Positions 10,328 through 20,740 of a stretch of DNA of 64,000 bases are shown piece by piece (the first letter of the stretch is position 1; each line of letters opens with the position of its first letter). The position numbers and the translations under genes are program-made. Source of the DNA: Poecilobothrus nobilitatus (Eukaryota > Arthropoda > Insecta > Diptera > Dolichopodidae); the NCBI GenBank assembly GCA_947095535.1, contig OX352772.1:183018240-183082239 (forward strand), given 5' to 3'. The notes beneath the pieces are model-generated. The model did no database searches and was not told where the DNA came from. It saw only the letters and a list, made by a program, of their open reading frames with translations.

Positions 10328-11389
10328 CTATACTCCTCCCTGGAGTGGCAAGGAAAAAAAAATATAAAAATTAGTTTTGGAAAAATTAAATTTAGATGAG
10401 ATATTTAATGACGATTTATTTAAACAATTATAATGATTAAAATTATCATGACTTTTAGCCAAATCGTTAAAACATAACGAATTTTTTAACGCATCAACTG
10501 CTTTGACCGATGAACCTTTACATTCATTCATAATATCCTTCAAGCAACTCATCAACTCGTCTTTAAGTATTTTAGTCGGCTGGTTCAAATCCAAGCAACT
10601 GTCGCAAACGAAATGATGCGAGATGAACAAGGAGCATGATTGCCAACCTCTAGGGGCATTAATGCAAACCCCATGAAACTTTCTTTTAAAAAAGTTCTTA
10701 AAAGAAGGACCTTTTGTATTAAGAAAAACTGTCTTTATTGTGGGACGAATTATTTCCCATTTATTGAGGAAATGTTTGTATTTTTTAGGTTATCTAATTT
10801 CAAAATCATATAATATCTGCAACAAAAGAAATTAAGAGCATATAATCATCATTGTTTTCAAAATCAAAAAATTGTATCTGCAGTAATGAAGTTGATTGAA
10901 GTTCTACATCAATACTTGTATTTGCTGATTTTCGTTTTCTGCTAGTATTTTCTTTTTCGAGCGAATAAATCTTTTGACGAACTCTGTATAATCGAACTAA
11001 CAAACAGCCCCTATTTTTTCGGCGATTATATAACAATTCCTAGAAAAAGAGAAAAGAAAGAAAACTTGTATAATATTTACACATTTACAAAAAAAAAATT
11101 GTTTTATAATAAAAATTGAAATTAAATGTAATTGTTTATCTTTTAATTTTGAGTTCTTACAATTTCATTCGTATTATTGGAAGATTTCAGTTGCGGAAAA
11201 AGATTTACTATTGATGATGCCATTACGGTAATATAACAAGGTTCGGGATGGTGCGAGAATCTTTCAACTAACTTCTCTAATTATTGTCCGTCTCTCCACA
11301 TCAGACAACCCTTTTAACTCTTCCGTAGAATTTTTCTTTTTTGTAAGAACAAAAGCATTTTTGCTTTTCGACAAATAATTTTTAAAATC
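10328..11389 (-). pseudogene. Intron-containing gene fragment of unknown family, broken
   Basis: Reading the minus strand: an exon from 11389 (acceptor ATATTTTTAG just before it) to 11161, a GTAAGAA donor at 11160, a 121-bp intron ending TTTTTCTAG at 11040, and a second exon from 11039. The join gives ...VNLFPQLKSSNN... followed by ELLYNRRKNRGCLLVRLYRV. That arrangement reminds me of an unnamed domain in uncharacterised insect and cnidarian proteins. A 2-nt shift near 11275 breaks exon 1. Further on, FENNDDYMLLISFVADI is vaguely BESS-like. A third open block (about 10785-10328) reads KWEIIRPTIKTVFLNTKG ... CINAPRGWQSC ... KDELMSCLKDIMNE. Function unknown. It lies inside the DNA transposon and may be its own or a captured gene. 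Confidence 0.5.
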
Positions 11390-11399
11390 CTAAAAATAT

Positions 11400-12900
11400 T
11401 CAGCGTATAAATAAGCTAAGAAAATTGTACTCATATAAGTTATTATTTACTTTATCATTAATGTACATATCTATTCCTATTCGACAGTTTTGACGGCTTA
11501 ACGATTAGTTTTTCAATACTTCTGAAATTAAGATATTGTACAATAAGTCGATGAAACTATAATTGTGTCAATATAATACCAAAATTTTCACTCCTTTTCA
11601 GAACTACCTCAATGGAAAAGTCTGGATGTTGGTAAAATTGTTGAACAATTTCGATTTTTCAAATTTTCTTTATTTAATTTTACACCTTTCGAATCAGTGA
11701 AATAATCTATCTCCTTCGCTATAATGTTAGCATGAATAGATGCTGAAAAAAAAATGTATTAGAAAAAGTAGCAAATCTTAAAAATTGATGTACAGTCGAA
11801 AATATATTTGTAATATGTTGCAATAAGCGTCATAAATATTTTTTTCTTGATTATAAAACTAATATTTAAATATAAATATTAGTTTTATAATCATATGCTT
11901 TTTTGAGTGACAAAAATATTCATTCAAAATATTTAGAACAATTATTTATTGGGTACCTATTGTTTCGCTCTTTTTAATTGCCATTTACTTTTTCCGCTCT
12001 TGTCAATGTTTCAACTTTTTTCATTTTGTATTTCCTTATTTAGATTTGCGTTATTTTGTATATCATTCCATTGTTAAGAATGTATTAATTCATATATGTT
12101 TATTTGTTTTTTTTTTTTATTATTTGAAATTAATATCATTTTTTGTTATTTAGATTTAGAACAAATGGATGTTATTTTTTTTATATTATTTGGAATTTTT
12201 GTTTCGATTTTATTTTAGTTACAAACGACCCATATTCTTATTTATTCTGTATAAAAAAAATTATCGCAAGAAATAGCGGCTAAAATTGAAAATATATTTG
12301 ACGCCATATTATTCTACCATTATTTAATCTGATAATTTACTCATATATACAACCACATATATATATGTTAAATTTTAATTGTTTAACTTTTCCAATAAGC
12401 TATCTAACAATAAGTTATGAGGCCATTTACTGTGTTAAATAATCATTTGAAAAAGTTAACAACGAACAGACACCCAAGCGTTAATAAAAAGCATTTTTTG
12501 TTTCTCATAAAATTTTTTAATTTTTAAAGTTTCTTTAAATTGAATAACTTTATTTTTAAAGTTGTTTATTACTCAATAATACTGGTAAAAATTTGTTAAT
12601 AGATAAGCACACCCGATCGTTATGATGATTTATGAATAATGAATTATGAATAAATAAAAAATTAGAAACAAATCAAAATGCGAAAAACCAACTGAAAAAA
12701 TGGGTGGTCCAGAATTAGCGCTCTACTTTAAAACATTTATAACTTCTTAGTCTAATGTTCTTTTTGTGTTTTTTTTTAGATAATTGTGTTTTTTGTTTAG
12801 ATACGCGTATATATATGTAAGTTTATAGTGAAATATTTCACAGCAGAGAAACGAACGAAAGTGGTCGAATAAATTAGTAGTCTATTAATCGAACGCAATA
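11400..12900. other. AT-rich interior of the DNA transposon
   Basis: No coding signal. It contains the perfect hairpin at 11848-11893 and otherwise unremarkable A/T sequence. Confidence 0.4.
11848..11893. repeat. Perfect 21-bp-arm hairpin, 4-nt loop
   Basis: The arms 11848-11868 and 11873-11893 are exact reverse complements with the loop AATA between them. The sequence is A/T-rich (arm starts TGATTATAAAACT). This is long and mismatch-free for diverged repeat DNA. Confidence 0.9.
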
Positions 12901-12907
12901 CGCAGTA

Positions 12908-13556
12908 ATACTATGTTCCTATTACATAGTTAAACATGTTTAACTCGACAAACTAGTTTAATTCCTGTTTAACAAGAAAATATTCTATGAAAAAATCTGT
13001 CATTTTTAAACTAGTTTATCTTCAAGGTTGTATATTCAAATTTTTAACATAATCGATTTTTTTTTCGATGAATCGAAGTTTTCTGTATTTTTCATAATCC
13101 TTTGATAACTTTAATTTTTTTTAAATGCATTTTTAAACTATAAATGTAAAAATGGACGGAAATTTTTTTTTTATTTTCCATTTTTTTATGATCAATACAA
13201 AATATTTAATTCGCAAATTTTATTTTTGTTTTTACAAAACCAATGTTTATTATGCTAGTAAGAAAAAAAACTCTATTTTTTATATTTCAATAACTAGATT
13301 ACTAACTAAAATCAAAAAAGATGTAAAAATAAAGACGTAAAGATAAAAAAGAATATAATATTATATTTTACCAAGCAAAAAGAAAAAAAAAGTTTTATTT
13401 TTTTCAATAATCATAATTGGCATATAAACCTAATAACTTTTTTCTAGTATCCATTTTTGATTTTGATGCTGTCAAAACTTAAACTAATTGTGTAGTATGA
13501 ACACCATTTTTCAAAACCTGTTTACTTGTTAAACACCCACAGTATGAACATAGTAT
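12908..13556. mobile_element. Possible MITE with TA flanks
   Basis: ATACTATGTTC at 12908-12918 and its complement at 13546-13556 form a perfect 11-bp inverted repeat, with imperfect pairing continuing inward (GTTTAAC motifs on both sides). TA flanks both ends. There is no coding capacity. It lies inside the 8.3-kb transposon. A short TIR in AT-rich DNA leaves room for chance. Confidence 0.45.
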
Positions 13557-13559
13557 TAT

Positions 13560-14370
13560 GCAAACATAATTACACAAATTGTCAATTAATCAAGATCATC
13601 GATTGGCTGAATTCGAAATTTATTTTATTGACTCTAAGTTTGCCGAATTTAAAAGCCCATGATTATTTCCTTTGAAGTTATTTATGTAAGGAAAATTTCA
13701 TTTGAAAGAAATGGCGAGGTAATAAAATAAATTCTAAAACTATTTTTCTAAAAAGAAATAAAAAACGAGAAAGTTATTTTGTACCAGCCTTTAAGAACAA
13801 AAAACTGTTTCGATGCAATGCTTACATCTAGTTTTCTACAGTTTAGCAACGTATGTGACTCATTACAATCCTTGCAATAAAAAACGCCGCAATATTTTTA
13901 AGTGTCAACCTATCCATAATTATAATTTAGTAGTTTTCAGCCACACACTACGTATTATGACATTCGCCAAACATTCGCTAAGTTTTGAATACAAGAACAT
14001 ATGCAGGAGTTACAGTTTGTAATAGTATAATTTATCAACTTTACAGTTCGTAATAGCATAATACTTTAACTTAATTTTTAAGCAATATAAGTTTTTAACA
14101 AATTATTTCAATTCCATCTCTTTTACGCACATACATGAAAAGACAAAAGCAGAATTTAGTAGGAAACAAAAGAATATTGCTCGCACAATACATATGTATA
14201 TACTGAAATATTATTTATATTGAAAAATAGGTCAGAGTATTATTTTCGTCGGCTGATGCGTAAAAAATCACTATTGCTAAACTTTTTTTGTATTGGTTAG
14301 AATAATTAATTACATCTAAATAGTTTCTAAATAGCTAAATGTTAATACTATATTATTCCCTATATCATTT
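13560..14370. other. AT-rich interior of the DNA transposon
   Basis: No gene is recognised. Short plus-strand reading frames here have no family resemblance. Confidence 0.4.
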
Positions 14371-14745
14371 GGTCTTGCATCAAATTTCGATGTAATGTTG
14401 CATTACAAAGTTTTTTAATGCACGTCTTGCAAATTATTAATGTAATTTCCATCATTATTTCAGGAGTACATGGCTTACATCGATTTTAGCTGCAATGTTC
14501 CATCGCAAAATTTTGTAATGCCCTGCTTGTAACTTATTTTAATGTAATTTGCATCTTTATTACATGAATACACGGCTTACATCGAGTTTAGCTGCAATTT
14601 ACACTATATAATTTTGTGAAGCAAGGCTTGCATCTTGCAGTAATGTAATCTGTATCACAATTTTAATGGCAAAAAGCTTACATCAAATTTTGATGCATGC
14701 ATGCAACGCATATGGTTCGATGCAAGCCTTGCATCGAAAAAAGCT
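14371..14745. repeat. 101-102-bp tandem repeat, about 4 copies, right subterminal
   Basis: Units begin near 14371, 14472, 14574 and 14675 with (G/A)GCTTACATC or GTCTTGCATC, followed by 'gatttag-tgcaatgtt'-like blocks. Each unit contains inverted TTGCAT/ATGCAA or ATCGA words, so the array can fold. It counterbalances the 48-bp array at the left end. Confidence 0.8.
14716..14738. repeat. Subterminal hairpin, 11-bp perfect arms
   Basis: TTCGATGCAAG and its complement flank a single central base. It lies 25 bp inside the right TIR. The left end has a weaker counterpart around 6478-6501 (GATGCAA ... TTGCAT). It may be a transposase-binding or cleavage-hairpin site. Confidence 0.8.
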
Positions 14746-14763
14746 ACAATATTTTTAAGTGTG

Positions 14764-15200
14764 TAGTATGATGCCACCTATAGATCGAAATAATATTTAT
14801 GCTATGGCGTATTAATTTAACTACTAACACATTCGATTGATCAAATTCTTCTTCAAAAATGATGGTAGAATTAAGACAATCCCTTATAAAAATAGCTACA
14901 CCCCCATATGAATTTTGTCTATTGGAAAAGTATGCCGTAAATCCTGCAATATTAAAAAAAATATTTTCCCCTATGCTAATTCTTATTTCTGTGAGCACAA
15001 TAATATGTATTTCTATGCCAAAAGAGTTAACTAACATTTCTAGATCGTATAACTTATTCCTAATACTTTGTATATTTAGATAAATAATATTAAGTTGATT
15101 TTTATAACCTGAAAAAATACTTTTGTCTAGTACTGTAGAGCATTTTATATTTAAACTTTCATTAGTATCAATCATTATTCGTTCTTTAACCAATATGATC
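14764..15200 (-). pseudogene. LINE-1 endonuclease N-terminal half (5' part of LINE-1)
   Basis: ORF2 starts near 15193 or at the internal MIDTNESLN. It then reads NIIYLNIQSIRNKL (catalytic Asn), VLTEIRISIGEN (catalytic Glu), SYGGVAIFI and INIISIYRW, where the 8.3-kb transposon cuts in. LINE-4 and LINE-2 start ORF2 in the same way (MIDFCDSLKINYS and MEIADEIN). Joined across the TA duplication to 6450, the domain continues in frame. ORF1 is not found upstream, so the copy is 5' truncated near 15200-15260. Confidence 0.85.
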
Positions 15201-15262
15201 GTATGTGAAAGTGATGGATGTAACGAAAAACAAACCGCATAAAATAATAGAATTGTATGTTG

Positions 15263-15299
15263 GAGTAAGAGTAAGAGAGTAAGAGTAAGAGTAAGTAAG
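15263..15299 (+). repeat. (GAGTAA)n microsatellite
   Basis: Imperfect GAGTAA/GAGAGTAA units at the 5' edge of LINE-1. Confidence 0.85.
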
Positions 15300-16180
15300 C
15301 TGGTAAATAAAATGTTTGTCTTATTTTATGTTTTATTATTTCTTATTTTATTTTTCTTTAGGTTTTAATTTTTTGTAGGTTTTCCTTAATTTAATTAATT
15401 TTGCTTAAAATTTATTTTAATACAGATTTATTATTTTGAAGTAGCCACAAATTTATATTGATAATAGATAGATGTATAGATACATATATTTTGTACGTTT
15501 AATTAAAATATATACTTTGTTTTCTTATTTTTATTCTTATTCCTATTTTTATTAATTTTTAATCTTTTATATATAAATTTTATTCAATACTTATTAATTT
15601 TTTACATTGTTCTTTTTTTTTATTTTAATAAAGCAACTTTTTTTTTATTTTAATAAAGCAAAATATATTATCAATTAATATTAAAATTTATTTATTTATA
15701 TAATTTTTATTTTAATTAAGTAAATTTTAACAAAATATTTTTACCAATCGCTTTTTTATTTATACGCTTTTTAAGAATATATTTTATTTTTATACCTATG
15801 TAGAATAATGTATACACATTTAATTTTTATAATATTTTTATTTTTAAATTGAATAGAATTTGTGTCTTAGTCTTATTCTTTCTCTAGTTATATATATTTA
15901 AAAAATTTACTTTAAGTAAATTAAAACCCATTTTTTTTTACTTTTATAATGTACATAATAATTCTCAAAATTTAAATCTTTATATTACTTTTGTTGAATT
16001 TAATAATCTGAATTTTATCCTAAAATTATTGCATGGGTAGATTTACTGTAACTTGTTTTTTTTTTGAGTTTTTTCGTTCTAATGTATTATCGTATTGTAA
16101 GAATATTTTAAATACATATGTACAAATTTCACTTGTTATGTTTTCTTTTTTTTTTTAAAAAAAGTTATATTAAAAGAATT
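15300..16180. other. AT-rich filler
   Basis: T-rich, low-complexity sequence with a short direct duplication ('tttttattttaataaagca' twice at about 15617-15660). No gene. Confidence 0.4.
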
Positions 16181-16680
16181 GTTTTAAACAAATTTGCTAA
16201 TACGAGTAAAATGATAAGGGTCACCTCCGATATCTCGAAAAAAATCTCGAAAAAAAATTAATTGTTTTTGAAATCATAAAATTTCAGCGCCGTATATTTA
16301 TGAAAAAAGGGAAAACAGCCTGATTTCGTAACCAACTTTGAAATCCTTGCTAATTCAGAATTTCACATATACAAACATATAAATATTTTGGAAAAAGGGA
16401 AAAATTGTAATGGATTAAGACAGTTGGCATGGTCCAAGACCCAATCGAGCGTGGCATGCCTGGCTGATATCCGGGTTATTACTCAGCTGGGAGGGTTCGA
16501 AGAAGAAATACGCTCTTGGTCCATTACAAAAAAAAAATGTGCATACCAAGATAAACAACACCCCTGTCCAAACTATACTTACTCATGATTTTGGCTGGTT
16601 TAATTCATTACCGGTTCGGACCAATTATACTCAGCTCGAACTCCTTATTGCTATATTTTAAAAAGTCATTTTCAAAATAA
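16181..16680. other. GC-richer island of unknown repeat
   Basis: At 16380-16640 the composition is clearly less AT-rich than the neighbourhood, with words such as 'ccgggttattactcagctgg' and GGTTCGAA. A 66-codon plus-strand frame exists but resembles no family I know. It may be a fragment of an interspersed element, possibly tRNA-derived given the GGTTCGA box B-like word. Confidence 0.35.
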
Positions 16681-16734
16681 AAACAAAAAACAAATCAACG
16701 AAAAAGATATACATGAAGTTCTCTCCTTAAACTT

Positions 16735-17240
16735 AACTCTTTAATTTTTCTTTTTCATTTATAGACAATTTGTTTTTCTTAATATAATAATAATTATAAA
16801 AAAAAAATTCAATACTTTAGTTCCCTTTTTTTTTTTTTACATTTCTGTTTTTTTTTTTTTCAATATAATAATAATCATCAAAAAAAAATTTAATACTTTA
16901 GTTCTTTTTTTTTTCGTTTATAATACAACTCTTTTTTTTTTTTTTTTTCTTAATTTAATAATAAACATAAAAAAAAAATTAATACTTTATTTCCCTTTTT
17001 TTTCGTTCAAAATCATCAAAAAAAATTTAACACTTTAGTTCTTGTTTTTTCGTTTATAATACATTTCTGTTTTTTTTTTTTTCTTAATATAATAATAAAT
17101 ATCAAAAAAAATTTAACACTATTTCCCTTTTTTTTCGTTTATAATACATTTCTGTTTTTTTTCTTAACATAATAATAATCATCAAAAAAATGTAATACTT
17201 TAGTTCCTTTTTTTTTGTTTATACATACATTTGTTTTTTT
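16735..17240. repeat. Degenerate T-tract tandem repeat, unit about 80-90 bp, 6 copies
   Basis: AA(T/C)ACTTTA near 16811, 16892, 16981, 17029, 17115 and 17194 marks the units (spacings 81, 89, 48, 86, 79). Each unit contains TTCCC-T(n)-CGTTTATAATACA, a long T-run, CTTAATATAATAATAA and an A-run. The fourth spacing is short because of an internal deletion. Confidence 0.75.
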
Positions 17241-17519
17241 TTAAATTTTTCTTAATTTCTACTTGATTATAACATATTTTATTTAATAGTAATAATAGTT
17301 AGTAATACTAAGAAAGAAAATTTTTTTTTGTTTTTTATTTATTCATAAAAATTAAAATTATAAGTTCAATTGGTTTCCAAGTTTCCTTGGTTTCCTTTCC
17401 TTATTTTCTTATCTTTGTTTAATGCGCTTGTAATATGAATATATTTGACACTAATAATGTATGCAATGAAATTATTTATGGTAAATGTAAAAATCTTCTT
17501 CAAAAGTTTTCAAGTTTTT

Positions 17520-18450
17520 TTTTTTTTTCGTACAATATTTTTTTTTTTTTTTTAATTTTATATGTTGTTAATAAAAATCACAAAAAAACTTATAATTAAA
17601 AAAAATTGTTTGTTTGATTCAAAAAAAAATAATGTATTTTTTTTTATAAATATATGTATTTTTTTTTTTTTTTGTTAGAAAAAAGATAAATGGAAAAATT
17701 AATTTTGGTTAAGATTTGATGGTATTTATTAATTTATTTATATTATTTTTTTTTTTTATTAAGTTATCTGAAAAATTATTACAAATAAACACTATTTTAC
17801 GTTATTTTTCTTATTTCTCCCCTTTTTCTTGCTTCCTTTTTTTTGTTTGTGTTAATAGAAATTTCCCCGATATTTAATAAAATTTATGATAAAAGTTCAA
17901 ATCAGTTTAAATATTAAAATTTTTAATATACTTGCATATATTTTTTCTATAGATTTGTGGGGGTTTTATTTTCCCCATCAAGAACTTGGCATTTATATGA
18001 TTACTTCCTTTTTCTCTACTTAGCACCGTTTTTTTTTTATTTTCCTTTTTGATGTTTTTATAATTTAGGTTTATGTATTTTGTATATATACACATATAAT
18101 TCTACATAAAATAATTTTTTTTTCTGTTTTTTTTTATATTACAAAAAAAATAGTTTTTTTCAATATTTTTTTTTTTTTAATAAATTTTACATAATAATAA
18201 TAAATTTTACAAAAATTTGTTTTAATAAATTTTACAAAAACTTCTAATTAAAAAAAAATGATTTTTTTTTGTTAGAAAAAAAAATTAATGAAAGAATTAA
18301 TTTGGCTTAAGATTTGATGCAAAGTATTAATTAATTTAATTATATTTTGTTATTAAATTATTTAGCACATTTTTTTTTCGTTTTGATGTTTTACAATTTA
18401 GGTTCATGTCTTTTGCATATACACACACATATAATTTTATAAAAAAATTT
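17520..18450. repeat. Degenerate direct duplication, offset about 600 bp
   Basis: The block 'tttgttagaaaaaa...aagatttgatg' at about 17672 recurs at about 18270. The block 'gatgtttt-ataatttaggt-tatgt' at about 18050 recurs at about 18385, so the second copy has lost about 260 bp. Poly-T tracts of 10-17 nt punctuate both copies. Confidence 0.55.
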
Positions 18451-18539
18451 TTTTTTTTTAATCTAAAAAAATTGGTATAATACTAAAATATTATTGGTAT
18501 AATTAAAATATTCAAAAAAAATTATTTGATTTTTGGTTT

Positions 18540-19139
18540 ATTTTCTTTACTTCCTTCCTCTACGATGGCTGTTCCGGAACTTCTTTCCTTCTTTTCTCTT
18601 TCTTCAACCAAAAAACACATGTACCATCTTTTCTATTTTTCACCCCCTCTATCGTTGTATAATTTCAATGTTGTATAATTTCAATATATAAATTTTAATA
18701 TGCGTTAGAATTATCTAACTTTTGATATATAACAATTTAAATGATCCACGTCTACGGATAGTTAAAGAAGAAAGAACCAGAAAGCATCAGGAAACGACTT
18801 TGACCAAAAGAGTTTGACGGTTTTCTTCTTGCGTTTACATTGCTTTCCCATTTGTGTACTAATTCTTATCATATAATTATTCATTAATAATTCATTATTA
18901 ATTCTTCAAGTAACCGTTCTATTTTTTATTTCAAATTTTTTTGTATAAGCATCATCCTCAACAATTAGTTATGGATAGATACAAAAGCAAAAAAAAACAA
19001 AAAAATTAAAAGAAATTGTTAGAAAACATTAGGAATCAAGTCACACTTTCGTCAATTTTAAAGTAAATTCTATATTATCAACAGAAGTTGTTAACAGAAA
19101 TAAAAATATAATGTTGGAGCTTTAATTTTTGTATATTAC
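18540..19139. other. Non-repetitive intergenic or intronic sequence
   Basis: A less simple stretch with normal base mixture around 18540-18860. No open frame with a recognisable product, no splice-flanked exon and no repeat was identified. Confidence 0.35.
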
Positions 19140-19640
19140 TTCAAAAAAAGTTGGACAGGTGTTCACTATAGGTGTTTAAAAATAGGAATTTTCAATTATT
19201 GACCCTCTGAAATTAATAAACGAAGGGCGACAGAAAAATATTTTCTAAAATGACTTATACTTTATAAATTGTCAAAGATCTAATTCTTCTCAAAATTTCG
19301 AGTATGTACCTTAAACCGTTTGAAAGATAGAAGGGATCAAGAATTTTGCAATAATTCAGTTATGATGGTGAATTAAAATACTGTATGGCAAAAGTGTATA
19401 TTTATTATATACATACATATTTGTAAAGCTAATAAAAGCAGCTACCGTTTGGCGTTTTCAGATTTGATGATATACCCGATAGAACTTGTGTTATAATAAT
19501 TTAAATATAGGGCTATAGGGCTTTTTCGAACTTTGCTGGGCTGTAGCTCCGTAACGGGTGGGAACTACAGAAAAAAGTTTTTCCATAAAATTAATTTTTG
19601 TGATGTATGTCCTTAGTTAAAATTTCATTGCTCTACTTCA
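19140..19640 (-). mobile_element. Partial inverted copy of the 586-1853 element
   Basis: The reverse complement contains the same landmarks in the same order: the 'ccgttacggagctacagccc' block, a 'gaaaaagccctat' block, and the 'acaggtg...taaaaatagg' block. The copy lacks clear TIRs and the TCCG block. It shows that the family is dispersed, not only tandem. Confidence 0.6.
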
Positions 19641-20417
19641 AATAATGAAAGAACTTTTAAAAAATTAAAAAAAAAAAAGTTTTTAAATAAAATTAATTTT
19701 TTTGTGATATCTATCCGAAATTAAAATTGTATAAACAAAACAATCAACAAAGAAGTAAAAAAATTTTTTTGAAATTTAAACCCCCAATTTGATAATGAAA
19801 TATTAATATAATTGAAAAAAAAAAGTTATACCTATTTCCCTTTGTATTCATTTCCTATACCAAATTTTGAGAAATTTACTGTTCCTTAAGTACCTAAGTA
19901 CTCTTTATTTTAAAATTTTTTGTACATTGTTTAATAAAATATTTATTTATTTATTCAAATTATATAATAAATAACTAATTAATTAATTACTATATATCAT
20001 TATTAGCACTAGCAACTGGGGCGTTCGGTTATTTATAATAACATTAGGTTTATAAATTAAGTTTGATTAAGATATAAGTAATAAGCTGATTTTTCTTTTT
20101 TAAATTTAAAAATTTTTTTTTTTTTTAATATTCACATATTGAATATTTACTTTTTTTTTTTAATTAGTATTTGTATTAGACTTAGTATTAGTATATTTGT
20201 ATAATTAGTTAGTAAGAATTACTTCAATATATTTTATTACAAATGTTTGGTTTTTTTAGACAGTTTGTAAATGTTGTGACGTTATGCGCCGTTGTGTGCG
20301 ATAATAATAAGTGAAGCGGTTGTATGTATGTGTTTGCGACGTCGTGAATACAATGACGCATGATCGTAAATGTAAACTTAAAAAATTCATATTACATTGT
20401 ATTCGCGATCCATTTTG
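19641..20417. other. AT-rich sequence 3' of LINE-2
   Basis: Mostly A/T. A GC-richer patch at 20270-20400 contains several ACG/CGT words and no gene. Confidence 0.4.
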
Positions 20418-20494
20418 TTTCTTTATTTATTTAATTCAATAATATTTATTTAAAAATATATAATTTTAGTGTGTATTACAATTTGTTTTCTAAA

Positions 20495-20518
20495 GACCTT
20501 AGCCTTAGCTGTTTGGTC
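20495..20518 (-). promoter_or_regulatory. LINE family 3'UTR hairpin (LINE-2 copy)
   Basis: Sense strand: outer arms GACC/GGTC, inner arms AGC/GCT, loop TAAG, 24 nt. It lies about 62 nt before the 3' terminus. Confidence 0.7.
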
Positions 20519-20740
20519 ATATTGCTTTCTCAGTATACTTAATTATTACAATTCAACTTAATCATAAAAAAGAATAAACTTAAATAGAATGAAATAAAAA
20601 ATTAAAGCAAAAACAGTTTTCTCTTTTTTTTTTTAAAGTTCGATTTTACATATTTCAAAATTCAATTCACTATTTTGTATTTTAATTTAGGTATTTCACA
20701 TAATTAAACAAATTAAAGTTTACATAATTCAATTAATTAT

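Larger units (their letters stand above)
6453..14763. mobile_element. 8.3-kb DNA transposon with TA target duplication, inserted in LINE-1
   Basis: Ends are CACACTTAAAAATA (6453-6466) and its inverted complement (14750-14763), flanked by TA at 6451-6452 and 14764-14765. Removing the insert and one TA rejoins the LINE-1 endonuclease in frame, which fixes the boundaries to the base. Both ends carry subterminal tandem arrays (48 bp on the left, 101 bp on the right) and GATGCAA palindromes. The interior contains a LINE fragment, a tRNA-like unit, a spliced pseudogene and a possible MITE. No recognisable transposase is seen. A 2-bp TA duplication fits several superfamilies, so I leave the class open. 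Confidence 0.85.

Noticed and set aside
16388..16588. 66-residue frame in the GC-richer island
   Set aside because: No family resemblance, no splice or promoter context; probably part of an unidentified interspersed element.
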